Below, piece by piece: positions 1-10,688 of a stretch of DNA of 62,694 nt (positions within the stretch are counted from its first letter, which is position 1; the number at the start of each line of letters is the position of its first letter). The translations under genes and the position numbers were made by a program. The notes under the pieces were generated by a model. That model was not told the origin of the DNA. It saw only the letters and a program-made list of their open reading frames with translations, and searched no databases. This DNA is from Gammaproteobacteria bacterium (GTDB lineage: Bacteria; Pseudomonadota; Gammaproteobacteria; DAOVJZ01), in NCBI GenBank assembly GCA_029882995.1, contig JAOUJV010000005.1:1-62694 (forward strand), in the 5' to 3' direction.

Positions 1-2185
1 TCAGTCTGTTGAGAGCGGCTGTCGCCCTTCCGGCATCACCGGTTTTTTGTAATGGTGTGGCACGACGCACCAGCGGATCAGATGAATAAGCCGATACATC
101 GGAAATACGTATCAGCGCACTGTTTTCTGAAACCTGTTCAGTAACAAATTTATCCATTGCATTGGCCGGTGTTACATCGCCAATTTCATTACGCGCCTGT
201 TCAAGTACTTCTTCAGAAGACACATACTCAAAACCATCCACTTCAAGCAGGTTGCCTAACACGCGCAATACTTTCCAGCCCGGTCTTGCTTCTGCATAAG
301 GTTCAACACTGCCAGCAAAACTCTGCCATTGTCCTTCCGCATTCACAAACGTGCCTGAAGTCTCACCGAATGTACCAATCGGTAACAGCACATGTGCATA
401 CTCACGCATGGTGTCAGTAATATAAGGTGTCATTGAAACAACAAAATCAGCTCGCTCCAATGCACGTAACGCCAAATCAGAATCCGCGCAATCCAGTTCC
501 GGTTCCAGACCCATTAATACATAGGCATGACGCGGATCGACAAACATATTGTGTATGTTCATCCCGCTGGAACCATTGGTTTTTGCACCCACACTGCGGT
601 GTGGTGTGATACCGGCAAGACAGGCACCGGCGCTATTCGCACCTTCTGTCAGATAACCCAGTTTGGCATTTGCCAAACGTGCCGCTTCGGTTGCCAGTGC
701 ACGCAGGGTGGCAAACTGAGGATGCATCATTGCCTGCAAGCCCAGAATAACCGTTGCATTTTCGGCGCTGACAAGATGTTCGGCGATAGCACGATGTGTG
801 TCTGTGACTTCAACACCGGCTGTTAATTGTTTGATACTGCTGTCCGGATAGTTTCCGGTTTTTTCGGTCAGTGCTTCAATCACGGTTGCCAACGCAATGA
901 TCATGCCGGAAGGACTGGCAATAATTGTTTGTTCCACATCAAAATGCATGGCGTAGTCAGCCTGATTGATCAGCATTACCTTGCCGCCGTTCATGGAGGC
1001 CTTGCGTAAACGATGTGCGGCAATCGGTTGTTCCTTACGTACATTGGAACCGATCAATAACGCGGCATTGGTTGTTTCCAGTGAATCAATGGATTGCCCT
1101 AACCATGGGAAAGCCGGTGCATTGTCCTGATCAGAAAAATCAATCTGACGCAGACGATGATCAATATTGTGGCAATCAACCGCACGTGCCAGTTTTTGTA
1201 ACAGGTAAAGTTCTTCCAGCGTGCTTGAAGGTGATGCCAGCACACCCAGATTTTCACCGCCACGTTTAACAGCATTCTGGATACCACTTGCCGCCGCTTC
1301 CAGCGCTGTGTTCCAGTCAGTTTCATGCAGTACACCGTCTTTGCGGATCATGGGGGTCTTTAACCGGTCTTCACTGTAAATACCGGTGTAACTGAATCGG
1401 TCACGATCCGAAATCCAGACTTCATTAATCGCTTCATTTTCTCTTGGCACAACACGCATGACCTTCGCGTCGCGTGTATGTACATGCAGATGTACGTTGG
1501 AACCAATACAGTCATGCGGTGCAACGCTATTGGTTTGCATCATTTCCCATGAACGCGCACCGAAGCGGAATGGTTTGGATGTCAGTGCGCCCACCGGACA
1601 CAGGTCAATCACATTACCTGACATTTCCGAATCGACACTCTTTTCAATATAAGTACCAATCACTGTGTGTTCACCGCGACCGGTGGCACCCATTTCACGA
1701 ATACCGGCAATCTCCTGACCAAAACGAACACAGCGTGTGCAATGAATACAACGTGTCATTTCCGTTGCAATCAACGGACCTAAATCCTTGTCCTGAACAA
1801 CGCGCTTGGTTTCACGGTAATTTGATTCGCTGTTGCCGTAACCCATCGCGATATCCTGCAATTCACATTCACCGCCCTGATCACAAATCGGGCAATCCAG
1901 CGGATGGTTAATTAACAGGAACTCCATGACATTCTTTTGTGCTGCGATGGCCTTGGGCGAACGCGTAAACACTTTCATGCCGTCCGTCACCGGTGTGGCA
2001 CAGGCAGGCAATGGTTTCGGTGCCTTTTCTACTTCAACCAGACACATGCGGCAGTTGGCCGCGATAGATAATTTATTGTGGTAACAGAAACGCGGAATGG
2101 TAATCCCAGCCTGATCAGCGGCCTCGATAACCATACGGCCCGCTTCGACTTCAATACTTTTTCCGTTTATCTCAATTGTTGCCAT
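1..2185 (-). CDS. nuoG: NADH-quinone oxidoreductase subunit G (partial, runs off the window start)
   Basis: Minus-strand translation from ATG at 2185 reads MATIEINGKSIEVEAGRMVIEAADQAGITIPRFCYHNKLSIAANCRMCLVEVEK... with Fe-S cysteine motifs; directly downstream of nuoF. Absent from the ORF track because no stop lies in the window. Confidence 0.95.
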   Translation of the reverse strand, partial: MATIEINGKSIEVEAGRMVIEAADQAGITIPRFCYHNKLSIAANCRMCLVEVEKAPKPLPACATPVTDGMKVFTRSPKAIAAQKNVMEFLLINHPLDCPICDQGGECELQDIAMGYGNSESNYRETKRVVQDKDLGPLIATEMTRCIHCTRCVRFGQEIAGIREMGATGRGEHTVIGTYIEKSVDSEMSGNVIDLCPVGALTSKPFRFGARSWEMMQTNSVAPHDCIGSNVHLHVHTRDAKVMRVVPRENEAINEVWISDRDRFSYTGIYSEDRLKTPMIRKDGVLHETDWNTALEAAASGIQNAVKRGGENLGVLASPSSTLEELYLLQKLARAVDCHNIDHRLRQIDFSDQDNAPAFPWLGQSIDSLETTNAALLIGSNVRKEQPIAAHRLRKASMNGGKVMLINQADYAMHFDVEQTIIASPSGMIIALATVIEALTEKTGNYPDSSIKQLTAGVEVTDTHRAIAEHLVSAENATVILGLQAMMHPQFATLRALATEAARLANAKLGYLTEGANSAGACLAGITPHRSVGAKTNGSSGMNIHNMFVDPRHAYVLMGLEPELDCADSDLALRALERADFVVSMTPYITDTMREYAHVLLPIGTFGETSGTFVNAEGQWQSFAGSVEPYAEARPGWKVLRVLGNLLEVDGFEYVSSEEVLEQARNEIGDVTPANAMDKFVTEQVSENSALIRISDVSAYSSDPLVRRATPLQKTGDAGRATAALNRL

Positions 2186-2186
2186 T

Positions 2187-3461
2187 TCAGGTATTACCTA
2201 CCATGCATTTCTTGTGTTCAATGTGATATTCAAATTCGTGACGATAATGTTTCAGGAATGCCTGCACCGGCATCGCTGCGGCATCTCCCAATGCACAAAT
2301 CGTGTGGCCGCCAATTTGCCCTGCCACCTTGTCCAGTAGATCCAGATCTTCAGGACGACCTTCACCGTGTTCAATGCGATGCACCACCTTGGCCAGCCAG
2401 CCAGTGCCTTCACGACAAGGCGTACATTGTCCGCAGGACTCTTCATAATAAAAGTGTGACAAACGTGCGAGCGCCTTCACCATACAAACGGTTTCATCCA
2501 TCACAATCACCGAACCGGCACCCAGCATCGAACCCGCCTTGGCAATGGAGTCATAATCCATATCCACTTCCATCATTTGATCACCGGGAATGACTGGCAC
2601 TGATGAACCACCGGGGATCACGGCTTTCAGTTGATGTCCGTCACGTACACCACCTGCCATTTCAAGCAGTTTTGCAAATGGTGTACCGAGTGACACTTCA
2701 AAGTTGCCCGGATTGTTTACATGTCCGGACACAGAAAATATTTTGGTGCCACCATTGTTCGGTCTGCCCAGATCCTGAAACCACTGACCGCCATTACGTA
2801 AAATGGCCGGCACGGATGCCAGACTTTCTGTGTTATTGATCGTGGTAGGACGACCATACAAACCATAACCGGCCGGGAACGGCGGCTTGAAACGCGGCTG
2901 TCCTTTTTTACCTTCAATAGATTCAAGCAATGCGGTTTCTTCACCGCAGATATAGGCGCCTGCACCCAGATGTGTGAACACATCAAAATCAATACCGGAA
3001 CCCATGATGTTCTTGCCTAACAAACCGGCATTGCGCGCTTCTTCAATAGCCGCTTCAAAACGTTCGTAAGGTTCCCAGAATTCACCGCGAATATAGTTGT
3101 AGCCTGCTGTTGCACCAATGGTGTAACCGGCAATCGCCATACCTTCAATTAATGCATGCGGGTTGTAACGCAGAATATCGCGATCCTTGCAGGTGCCGGG
3201 CTCGCCTTCATCCGAATTACACACAATGTATTTTTGACCCGGCGCGGTACGCGGCATGAAACTCCACTTGAGTCCTGTCGGGAAACCGGCACCACCACGT
3301 CCACGCAAACCGGAAGCCTTCATCTCTGCGATAATATCTTCAGCTGATGTCTTCTCGATAATAATTTTACGCCACGCCTCATAGCCTCCCGCGCTCTGGT
3401 AAGTATCCAGCAGCCAGGGCTTGTCGAGATGCAGTGTGCTAAAACAGTTTTCGTTTGCCAT
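2187..3461 (-). CDS. nuoF: NADH-quinone oxidoreductase subunit F
   Basis: 424 aa; [43 protein letters not shown] motifs. Confidence 0.97.
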   Translation of the reverse strand: MANENCFSTLHLDKPWLLDTYQSAGGYEAWRKIIIEKTSAEDIIAEMKASGLRGRGGAGFPTGLKWSFMPRTAPGQKYIVCNSDEGEPGTCKDRDILRYNPHALIEGMAIAGYTIGATAGYNYIRGEFWEPYERFEAAIEEARNAGLLGKNIMGSGIDFDVFTHLGAGAYICGEETALLESIEGKKGQPRFKPPFPAGYGLYGRPTTINNTESLASVPAILRNGGQWFQDLGRPNNGGTKIFSVSGHVNNPGNFEVSLGTPFAKLLEMAGGVRDGHQLKAVIPGGSSVPVIPGDQMMEVDMDYDSIAKAGSMLGAGSVIVMDETVCMVKALARLSHFYYEESCGQCTPCREGTGWLAKVVHRIEHGEGRPEDLDLLDKVAGQIGGHTICALGDAAAMPVQAFLKHYRHEFEYHIEHKKCMVGNT

Positions 3462-3479
3462 GGTTATAATTCGTTTTAT

Positions 3480-3980
3480 TTAATCCAGACTGTCGAGTAA
3501 TTCATCAATCTTTTCCGGTGTCATTTTGGCGTGATAATCCTTGCCCACCTGCAGTACCGGCGCATCAACACAGGCACCGAGACATTCCACTTCTTTCAAT
3601 GTGAACTTGCCGTCTTTTGTGGTTTCACCCAGTTTGATACCCAGCTTGTTTTCCAGATGTCCGACGACCTTTTCACTGTCACACAACATGCATGAAATAT
3701 TGGTGCACACACAAATCTTGTGACGACCAACCGGTTTCAATTCATACATGGAATAAAAACTGGCAACTTCATAAACAGCGATTTCCGGCATATCCAGATA
3801 ATCTGCAATCGCATCCATCATGCCGGTCGTTAACCAGCCATTATTGGCATCCTGCGCAATATGCAGTGCCGCCATAACAGCAGACTGCTTCTGACCTTCC
3901 GGATACTTGACGACCCACTTATCGATCTCTTCCTTTACATCCGGAGCCAATAAATCACTTTTTCTGTTCGTGCTTTCCAT
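3480..3980 (-). CDS. nuoE: NADH-quinone oxidoreductase subunit E
   Basis: 166 aa thioredoxin-like 2Fe-2S subunit, VCTNISCML...ECLGACVDAPV. Confidence 0.96.
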   Translation of the reverse strand: MESTNRKSDLLAPDVKEEIDKWVVKYPEGQKQSAVMAALHIAQDANNGWLTTGMMDAIADYLDMPEIAVYEVASFYSMYELKPVGRHKICVCTNISCMLCDSEKVVGHLENKLGIKLGETTKDGKFTLKEVECLGACVDAPVLQVGKDYHAKMTPEKIDELLDSLD

Positions 3981-5233
3981 TAACGATCAATCTCACCAAA
4001 TACAATATCCATTGTTCCGATAACAGCCACCACGTCTGCCAGCATATGCCCGCGCACCATTTCATCCATCGCGGAGATATGCGCAAAACCGGGTGCTCTC
4101 ATTTTCACTCTGTAAGGTTTGTTTGCACCATCTGAAACCAGATACACGCCGAACTCCCCTTTTGGTGCTTCAACGGAAGCGTATACTTCACCTTCCGGGA
4201 CACAATAACCTTCTGTAAACAATTTGAAGTGGTGGATCAATGCTTCCATGTCGCCTTTCATGTCGAGACGTTTTGGCGGTGCCACTTTATGATCTTGTGT
4301 AATGACCGGCCCCGGATTATTACGCAACCATTCCACACACTGTTTGATAATGTGATTCGACTGACGTAACTCTTCCATGCGCACCAGATAACGATCATAA
4401 CAATCACCTGTCACACCCACCGGAATATCAAAAAACAGTTCGTCGTAAACCGCATAAGGCTGTTTCTTGCGAATATCCCATTCAACACCGGAACCGCGCA
4501 GCATCGGACCTGAAAAACCCAGTTGCTGTGCACGTTCGGGAGACACCACACCAATACCCACGGTACGCTGTTTCCAGATACGGTTATCGGTTAACAGTGT
4601 TTCGTATTCGTCCACCATTTTCGGGAAACGCCTGGTGAAGTCTTCAATAAAATCAAGCAATGAACCCTGACGGGCTTCATTCATACGATCCACGTCTTTT
4701 TTCTTGTGCCACTTGCTGACTTCGTACTGCGGCATGGTGCCGGGCAGATCACGATAGACACCACCGGGGCGATAATACGTTGCGTGCATACGCGTGCCGG
4801 AAACGGCTTCGTAGCAATCCATTAAATCTTCACGTTCGCGGAAACAATACAGGAACATGGTCATCGCACCGATATCAAGACCGTGCGTTCCCAACCACAT
4901 CAGGTGATTCAGGATGCGTGTAATCTCATCAAACATCACACGGATATACTGTGCGCGTCTTGGCACTTCGATACCGAGCAGTTTTTCAATCGCCATGACA
5001 TAGGCGTGTTCATTACACATCATGGAAACATAATCGAGGCGATCCATATAACCGATGCTCTGGTTAAACGGTTTTGTTTCAGCCAGCTTTTCCGTACCAC
5101 GATGCAGTAAACCAACATGTGGATCAGCGCGTTCGACAACCTCGCCGTCCATCTCAAGCACCAGACGCAATACACCGTGTGCCGCAGGGTGCTGTGGTCC
5201 AAAATTCATTGTGTAGTTACGAATTTCCGCCAT
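3980..5233 (-). CDS. nuoD: NADH-quinone oxidoreductase subunit D
   Basis: 417 aa; [23 protein letters not shown]-terminal DIVFGEIDR. Confidence 0.97.
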   Translation of the reverse strand: MAEIRNYTMNFGPQHPAAHGVLRLVLEMDGEVVERADPHVGLLHRGTEKLAETKPFNQSIGYMDRLDYVSMMCNEHAYVMAIEKLLGIEVPRRAQYIRVMFDEITRILNHLMWLGTHGLDIGAMTMFLYCFREREDLMDCYEAVSGTRMHATYYRPGGVYRDLPGTMPQYEVSKWHKKKDVDRMNEARQGSLLDFIEDFTRRFPKMVDEYETLLTDNRIWKQRTVGIGVVSPERAQQLGFSGPMLRGSGVEWDIRKKQPYAVYDELFFDIPVGVTGDCYDRYLVRMEELRQSNHIIKQCVEWLRNNPGPVITQDHKVAPPKRLDMKGDMEALIHHFKLFTEGYCVPEGEVYASVEAPKGEFGVYLVSDGANKPYRVKMRAPGFAHISAMDEMVRGHMLADVVAVIGTMDIVFGEIDR

Positions 5234-5234
5234 C

Positions 5235-5939
5235 TCAGGATCCCTGTTGTTCTTCTTTCACTTCAGGCAACGATTCGCCGCCATAGCGATTGTCGTGACG
5301 AATCACGCGTGGTGTATTAATTCGGGGAGCAATACTGACGGGTTGATAGACAACACGTTTCTTGTCCGGGTCATAACGCATTTCAACATGACCTGATAAC
5401 GGAAAATCCTTGCGCAGGGGATGACCGATAAAACCGTAATCCGTCAGGATACGTCTTAAATCCGGATGGCCTTCAAACATAATGCCAAACATGTCAAACG
5501 CTTCACGCTCAAACCAGTTGGCCGACGACCAGATATCAATCACTGAATCCACTTTCGGGAATTCACTGTCGGCAAAGGTGCGAACACGCAGACGCTGGTT
5601 TTTAGAGTGTGATAACAAATGATAAACAACAGCAAAACGCGGCTTCTCCCACGCTGTTGTTTTTTCTTCCACGACATCACGACCGCGACTGAAGCCGGTG
5701 CCGGTGGCACGCTCGGTTGTCCAGTCAACATTGCCGTAATCTGAATAATCCACGCCGCACACATCAACAAGCTGCTCAAAGGCAAAATCCTTTTCATCAC
5801 GCAGTGCGGTACAGGTTTCGATTAACTGTTCTGCCGGTACTTCCAGTGTGATCTGATCCTGCGCTGAATGCACTGCCTGACTATCAGGAAAACGTGCAAC
5901 CAGTTTTTCGCAAAGCGCAGATACAGCTTTTTTTGACAT
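5235..5939 (-). CDS. nuoC: NADH-quinone oxidoreductase subunit C
   Basis: 234 aa; [49 protein letters not shown]. Confidence 0.96.
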   Translation of the reverse strand: MSKKAVSALCEKLVARFPDSQAVHSAQDQITLEVPAEQLIETCTALRDEKDFAFEQLVDVCGVDYSDYGNVDWTTERATGTGFSRGRDVVEEKTTAWEKPRFAVVYHLLSHSKNQRLRVRTFADSEFPKVDSVIDIWSSANWFEREAFDMFGIMFEGHPDLRRILTDYGFIGHPLRKDFPLSGHVEMRYDPDKKRVVYQPVSIAPRINTPRVIRHDNRYGGESLPEVKEEQQGS

Positions 5940-5966
5940 TATTTATATAACCTTTCCCAAAACTGC

Positions 5967-6464
5967 CTAACGTGCAATCGTATTTGTACGTTTGATTTTT
6001 TTCTGTAACTGCAAAATGCCATACAACAACGCTTCCGCTGTAGGTGGGCATCCCGGCACATACACATCGACCGGCACAATGCGATCACAACCGCGCACGA
6101 CAGAATAAGAATAATGGTAATAACCACCGCCATTGGCACATGAACCCATGGAAATCACCCAACGTGGCTCTGCCATCTGGTCATACACCTTGCGCAATGC
6201 CGGTGCCATCTTGTTTACCAGTGTGCCTGCCACAATCATGACATCCGACTGACGTGGACTCGGGCGGAACAAAATACCGAAACGATCCAGATCATAACGC
6301 GCACCACCGGCCTGCATCATTTCCACCGCACAACAGGCAAGACCAAACGTCATTGGCCACATGGAACCGGTACGTGCCCAGTTGATCAACGCATCAACTG
6401 ACGTCGTCACAAAACCTTCGCGCATTACACCTTCTATTCCCATTCCAGTGCCCCCTTCTTCCAT
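5967..6464 (-). CDS. nuoB: NADH-quinone oxidoreductase subunit B
   Basis: [47 protein letters not shown]; likely start is MGIEGV at ~6443. Confidence 0.96.
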   Translation of the reverse strand: MEEGGTGMGIEGVMREGFVTTSVDALINWARTGSMWPMTFGLACCAVEMMQAGGARYDLDRFGILFRPSPRQSDVMIVAGTLVNKMAPALRKVYDQMAEPRWVISMGSCANGGGYYHYSYSVVRGCDRIVPVDVYVPGCPPTAEALLYGILQLQKKIKRTNTIAR

Positions 6465-6790
6465 TCATAAATGAAACCAATCACCAGAATGGCCAGAAAA
6501 ATAAACATCGCACCAAAACCGAACCAGCCGATCTCGTCGAGCACAATTGCCCACGGGAACAAAAATGCAATTTCCAGATCGAAAATAATAAACAGAATGG
6601 CCACGAGGTAATAACGCACGTCAAACTTCATGCGTGTATCTTCAAACGCCTCAAAACCACATTCATAAGGAGAGAGCTTCTCGCTATCAGGACGATGCGG
6701 ACTCAACACAAAACCCACTGTTAACAACACGGCGCCAAAGCCTAGCCCGACAAGCATAAATATCCAGATTGGTAGATACTCTTCGAGCAT
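6434..6790 (-). CDS. nuoA: NADH-quinone oxidoreductase subunit A
   Basis: 118 aa, three [42 protein letters not shown]. Confidence 0.96.
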   Translation of the reverse strand: MLEEYLPIWIFMLVGLGFGAVLLTVGFVLSPHRPDSEKLSPYECGFEAFEDTRMKFDVRYYLVAILFIIFDLEIAFLFPWAIVLDEIGWFGFGAMFIFLAILVIGFIYEWKKGALEWE

Positions 6791-7079
6791 GCTGCAGTAT
6801 TCCCCCTGCTGACCTTATATATAAGGTCTGTTGTTCTCATTATTCAGTCGGATTTTCACTTGTAAACCGGTTTTAAAACCGATCCATAAGGTGGGTCAGT
6901 CTAGGCTAGTGGCTAAACATGTGTCAAGTCTGCTACACGACAGTAATGTTTTACAGAACAATCAGTTACAGGATTTTTAGGGGTATAAATAAATGGTATG
7001 TACTCATTGAAACGGCAAGAATAAGAAACCGGCAACGAACAAAAATAAAACAACCAAAACAAAAAAATGAAATCACTAT

Positions 7080-7151
7080 AAAAATAAACAACCTACACCC
7101 ATAAACCAGAAAACACTTCAGGTTTTGGGTGAAATAATCAACAGGTTATGT
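7080..7151 (-). repeat. Possible terminal attC-like structured site
   Basis: CACCCATAAACC ... GGTTTTGGGTG imperfect inverted repeat inside AACCT...AGGTT, ending in GTTATGT on the + strand (same heptamer as the 8815-8821 site). Confidence 0.3.
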
Positions 7152-7221
7152 GGGAGAGTTAAGGGAGTGATGAAGTTGGGGGATAAATTAATGGGTGAAT
7201 CTGTCTCAAATATTTGAATAT

Positions 7222-8202
7222 TTAAGTCTTATTTTGATATTCGGCATCTATCTCATTTGCGATTTGTAAGAAATGCTTGTGCTCATACCTCAGATATGAA
7301 AGATAGATTCGTGCATCTGATTCTTCCATAGTGTTCTCAGTGCCTGAAAAATAAGTATCTAGCCTGTCCAGTGCGTGAAAGTACTCTTTGAGATCGTACT
7401 CCGTATAATCGTTTAGTTCGTTCCTCTCTACTAGTGCTGCCTGAAATTTTTTGTATGTGTCCTTGACCAATCTAACATGACTGTAACCAAACTCGCGATC
7501 TCCGTAGGAATGGGCATGTATACCCTGAGCGATTTTTTCGAAGAAGTAACCCATTGCAGAATGAAAGATGTCCGCTAATGGGGTGTCTTTATATTTCTCT
7601 TTATGCATCTTATCTATCTCCTCAAGTCTTTCGACAATCTTCCGGTAGGCATCGATAATCCCGTCCAATTGATCTGAGCAGGCTCTTGCGATATCTACTC
7701 GTGTGAAAATATGATCCCGATCACCCGAACTCCTCATTAAATCGAATCCAGGCTTATTCATGGATATGCGAGAAATGTAATTGTAATAACGCTTCTTATT
7801 TTGGTCTTGCTTCGAAGGATGGCCTATAGATGCATTTCGGTAATTTCTAATCTCCCGCAAAGTCTCTGTAAGTTCATATGGTACTTCGAATGCCTCCGAC
7901 AAATGCCTTAGAGCATCTTGCATTAAAAATAGGGCTTGCAAAATACCATATGTATATATGTATTTCAGTCCAATATCTTCCGGGAACGGTGTGGTTTCAT
8001 AAGATTCAACAGCGCACAAAGAATCGCCAATTAGATCTAAAGAACTACATATTTGATTCCAAATCTTCGAGTCATCTAGCAGGACAGACTGGTATCGATG
8101 TGTATTGATGTGACATCGAACAGATTCAGAAAGCTTGATAATTTCCGCTACTTGAGTAGTGATGTTACGTTGAGGGTTCACTGTAATTGCATTAATAGAC
8201 AT
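7222..8202 (-). CDS. Hypothetical protein, candidate cassette ORF
   Basis: The 333-aa ORF starts at 8223, but the start MSINAITV (8202) sits at the R' of the upstream attC-like site. Confidence 0.6.
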   Translation of the reverse strand: MSINAITVNPQRNITTQVAEIIKLSESVRCHINTHRYQSVLLDDSKIWNQICSSLDLIGDSLCAVESYETTPFPEDIGLKYIYTYGILQALFLMQDALRHLSEAFEVPYELTETLREIRNYRNASIGHPSKQDQNKKRYYNYISRISMNKPGFDLMRSSGDRDHIFTRVDIARACSDQLDGIIDAYRKIVERLEEIDKMHKEKYKDTPLADIFHSAMGYFFEKIAQGIHAHSYGDREFGYSHVRLVKDTYKKFQAALVERNELNDYTEYDLKEYFHALDRLDTYFSGTENTMEESDARIYLSYLRYEHKHFLQIANEIDAEYQNKT

Positions 8203-8324
8203 AACGATTAAACTAACAAACACACCGTCTTATGGTGTGTCTTTGTTGAGATATTTGGGGGCAAAGTAAAAATGACAATACCCATGAATTTTTACTCTGT
8301 ACACAAAAAATACGTTTGTTATAT
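8199..8324 (-). repeat. attC-like recombination site, ~126 bp
   Basis: Minus strand ATATAAC-AAACG...TTTAATC-GTTATGT; ends match the RYYYAAC...GTTRRRY architecture; lies exactly between two same-strand ORFs. Confidence 0.6.
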
Positions 8325-8338
8325 GGTTTATATTGCAT

Positions 8339-8737
8339 TTATTTATCTGGTGTTATTTTGATTTTTATTGTTGCAGCACCGCCAACACCAAAACCCATAA
8401 ATTTACCATCAGCGCTAAAGCTAGCAGACAATTCTATTTCGCTTATAACGTATTCATCTGTCATAGTTGAAACAATTTCGTCGACTATTGAATCAATCTC
8501 TTTTCTAGCTTTTTTGAAACCACTTCTAAGTTTACTTGCAGGTACCAGTGTAGCCTCACTGTCTGGGATTAATAGGCCACTTTCAGTTGACGAATAACCA
8601 GCCGGTTTCTTTGGAACCTTCTTTTTTCTAGCTGCTGTTTTTTTCGTAACCTTCTTCGCTGTAGCTGACCTTCTACTAGCTCTACGACTAGCTATACCCT
8701 TCTTTTTACCCGCTCTTTTGGCTTTCTTTTTGCTCAT
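8339..8737 (-). CDS. Small protein with Lys/Arg/Ala-rich N-terminus and a C-terminal domain resembling trypsin-co-occurring (CU044_2847-like) domains
   Basis: MSKKKAKRAGKKKGIASRRASRRSATAKKVTKKTAARKKK followed by IPDSEATLVPASKL...ISEIELSASFSADGKFMGFGVGGAATIKIKITP. Confidence 0.5.
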   Translation of the reverse strand: MSKKKAKRAGKKKGIASRRASRRSATAKKVTKKTAARKKKVPKKPAGYSSTESGLLIPDSEATLVPASKLRSGFKKARKEIDSIVDEIVSTMTDEYVISEIELSASFSADGKFMGFGVGGAATIKIKITPDK

Positions 8738-8753
8738 TTGTTTGCCTTAAACC

Positions 8754-8821
8754 ATATAACGTTTAAGCTACGGGATGGGGCGGCGCAACGCACCACGCAC
8801 CACTCGAGCGAACTGTTATGT
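8754..8821 (-). repeat. attC-like recombination site, ~68 bp
   Basis: Minus strand ACATAAC-AGTTCGCTCGAGTGG...CCCGTAGCTTAAAC-GTTATAT. Confidence 0.7.
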
Positions 8822-8834
8822 ATAACGACAACCA

Positions 8835-9104
8835 CTACTGCACACCGCCTTTAAATAATTCCTTAAATGGGCGGTAATGATGTAACACCTTAAGAATGCT
8901 TTCTGGCGATATTACTTCGCTTGTTATTATGCCACTGCCCATATTTTCGAAAATATTTACAGAACCGTCATCGTGCATGATACACATGGCATCTTCAATG
9001 ACTTCGAAGCAAGTGGAATCCTTTGCTTTATTCAATATCAACTCCATACCCTCGGCCACATCTAGTTTTTCGAGCTCTTTTGAAAGTTCTGCTGCCTTGC
9101 TCAT
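8835..9104 (-). CDS. Hypothetical 89-aa protein, cassette ORF
   Basis: Intact ORF between two attC-like sites. Confidence 0.55.
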   Translation of the reverse strand: MSKAAELSKELEKLDVAEGMELILNKAKDSTCFEVIEDAMCIMHDDGSVNIFENMGSGIITSEVISPESILKVLHHYRPFKELFKGGVQ

Positions 9105-9128
9105 AAATATACCTGTGTGTCTTTTATT

Positions 9129-9206
9129 GCATATCGTTATAGCTGTGTGACATAAACGAAGCGAAGCGCAGCGTAGTTTGCGACAGAACGGACGCCTTGT
9201 TAGAGC
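9129..9206 (-). repeat. attC-like site with degenerate R'
   Basis: Minus strand CTCTAACAAGGCGTCC...; the upstream ORF's TAA stop lies inside the CTCTAAC core, as is common in cassettes. Confidence 0.5.
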
Positions 9207-9841
9207 TTTGTTTTGCCATTACCTTGAAATTCTGCCAATGTTCTTACTCTACGGTACAAAGAAAGTAATATCTTTAATGTTTTAAGTGGGCTTCCTGATT
9301 TTTGGTGCATTTGCTCAATATCTTTTAGACCTAGTAGCTGCACCATCTTATTTGCAGAGCTCTGAATATAATCAGCATGTTGTTGCTCAAGTTCGATTTC
9401 TTTTCTCTTTGATTCTATTCTGAGCAGCTTCCTTTTAGACATTCCAACGTGGATTTCATGATAGACAGAATTAGCTTCTCTAATGCTGGTAGAGATTGCT
9501 TTAACAATTCTTTCCACTGCAACAGCGACCCCAATAATAAGTGTTAGCTCAATCCAGCCTGGTGATGCATATTGCATTGATAGGACTTGTGGTCGCTCTT
9601 TCTTCGGGGTGGTGTACTTCAGCTTGTTGTAGAAATTAACAGCACTATACCCGCCTTGCCAAGGAAAAGCTGAATATGCATATTGTATTTTTTCTTGAAT
9701 TCCTTCATCTTCATGAGGCAACAGAGAATAGATAAGAAAATATACCTGCTCATACGTATGCGGAAAAATGTACAAATCCTCAAGATTCCACTTTCCATCT
9801 ATATGAATTTTGTAATTCTCTTCTGTTAAGTCAATTCCCAT
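9200..9841 (-). CDS. Hypothetical 213-aa protein with a hydrophobic segment, cassette ORF
   Basis: Intact ORF between attC-like sites; LIIGVAVAVERIVKAI segment. Confidence 0.55.
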   Translation of the reverse strand: MGIDLTEENYKIHIDGKWNLEDLYIFPHTYEQVYFLIYSLLPHEDEGIQEKIQYAYSAFPWQGGYSAVNFYNKLKYTTPKKERPQVLSMQYASPGWIELTLIIGVAVAVERIVKAISTSIREANSVYHEIHVGMSKRKLLRIESKRKEIELEQQHADYIQSSANKMVQLLGLKDIEQMHQKSGSPLKTLKILLSLYRRVRTLAEFQGNGKTKL

Positions 9842-9860
9842 ATTGATTTTCTTTTTATAG

Positions 9861-9920
9861 CTCTAATGTTTAAGTTCAGCTGCGCCGCTATTTGGCCTCG
9901 GCTGGGACGCCTTGTTAGGC
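9861..9920 (-). repeat. attC site, ~60 bp
   Basis: Minus strand GCCTAAC-AAGGCGTCCCAGCCGAGGCCAAATAGCGGCGCAGCTGAACTTAAAC-ATTAGAG; perfect R'' core, classical stem layout, one degenerate R' base. Confidence 0.75.
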
Positions 9921-10372
9921 GTTTTATTACTAACCTTTGAAGTAATGCTATTATTTGAAGAAGTTGTTTCAGTTGGTGCAGTAACACCAACTACACCAAG
10001 TCCAGCTATTAGAACAATAACTCCAGCTAAGACGAATGAAACAATTGAACTCCACATAAAGCCTATGCTCCAGTGACAAATGCATGGCTCTTTTAATTTT
10101 TTTCCAAAAATGGTACAACATTCTAATTCTTTTCTGGCATACTCCAAAGAACATAGCCTTCGAAATCGGTTATGAATAACAGCACATACAAGTCCTATTT
10201 GAAAAGTAAAGACTGACCAAATAATTGCACGAGCAAGTGATTCAAGTTCAGGCTTTTGCAATACACCAGGTAGAAAAGCCAAAAGTGCTACTGCGCCGCC
10301 ACCATTAATAAGCAGAAGACCTTTTACAGTTTCAGAATCAATAGTTGCTCTAGTTTCTCTACCAGTGGCCAT
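9863..10372 (-). CDS. Hypothetical membrane protein, cassette ORF
   Basis: 169 aa with TM segments; its C-terminus (NKTPNKASQPRPNSGAAELKH) is translated attC sequence. Confidence 0.55.
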   Translation of the reverse strand: MATGRETRATIDSETVKGLLLINGGGAVALLAFLPGVLQKPELESLARAIIWSVFTFQIGLVCAVIHNRFRRLCSLEYARKELECCTIFGKKLKEPCICHWSIGFMWSSIVSFVLAGVIVLIAGLGVVGVTAPTETTSSNNSITSKVSNKTPNKASQPRPNSGAAELKH

Positions 10373-10688
10373 TTCTTTTCCTTAACGCCCAACTATGTAA
10401 TTAAGAGATTTAAATGTCGTATGTCATCCCGAATTTATAGAAATGTCATGCATTAATCCCTATCGTTTTAATGGTCTATCTTACGTTTATGTATTAATAG
10501 TTCAAGGGGTGACACACCTGTTTAGTGCCTTTTTTTATTTGTTTTGATTTTCAGTGTGTTGAGGTTTTTTGTTATTGTGTTTTGTTATGAGATTCCGGTC
10601 TTTAAGGCGGTATGACGTTAATGGTGGGTGTTTTGGGCGCAGAGTAAAACCATCTACCCTGCCCCCAAATATCAGTGAATCTGACTTG

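Noticed and set aside
157-2593. Plus-strand ORFs of 60-171 aa opposite nuoG and nuoF
   Set aside because: Antisense to strongly recognisable nuo coding sequence; Cys/His-rich translations are typical of shadow ORFs.
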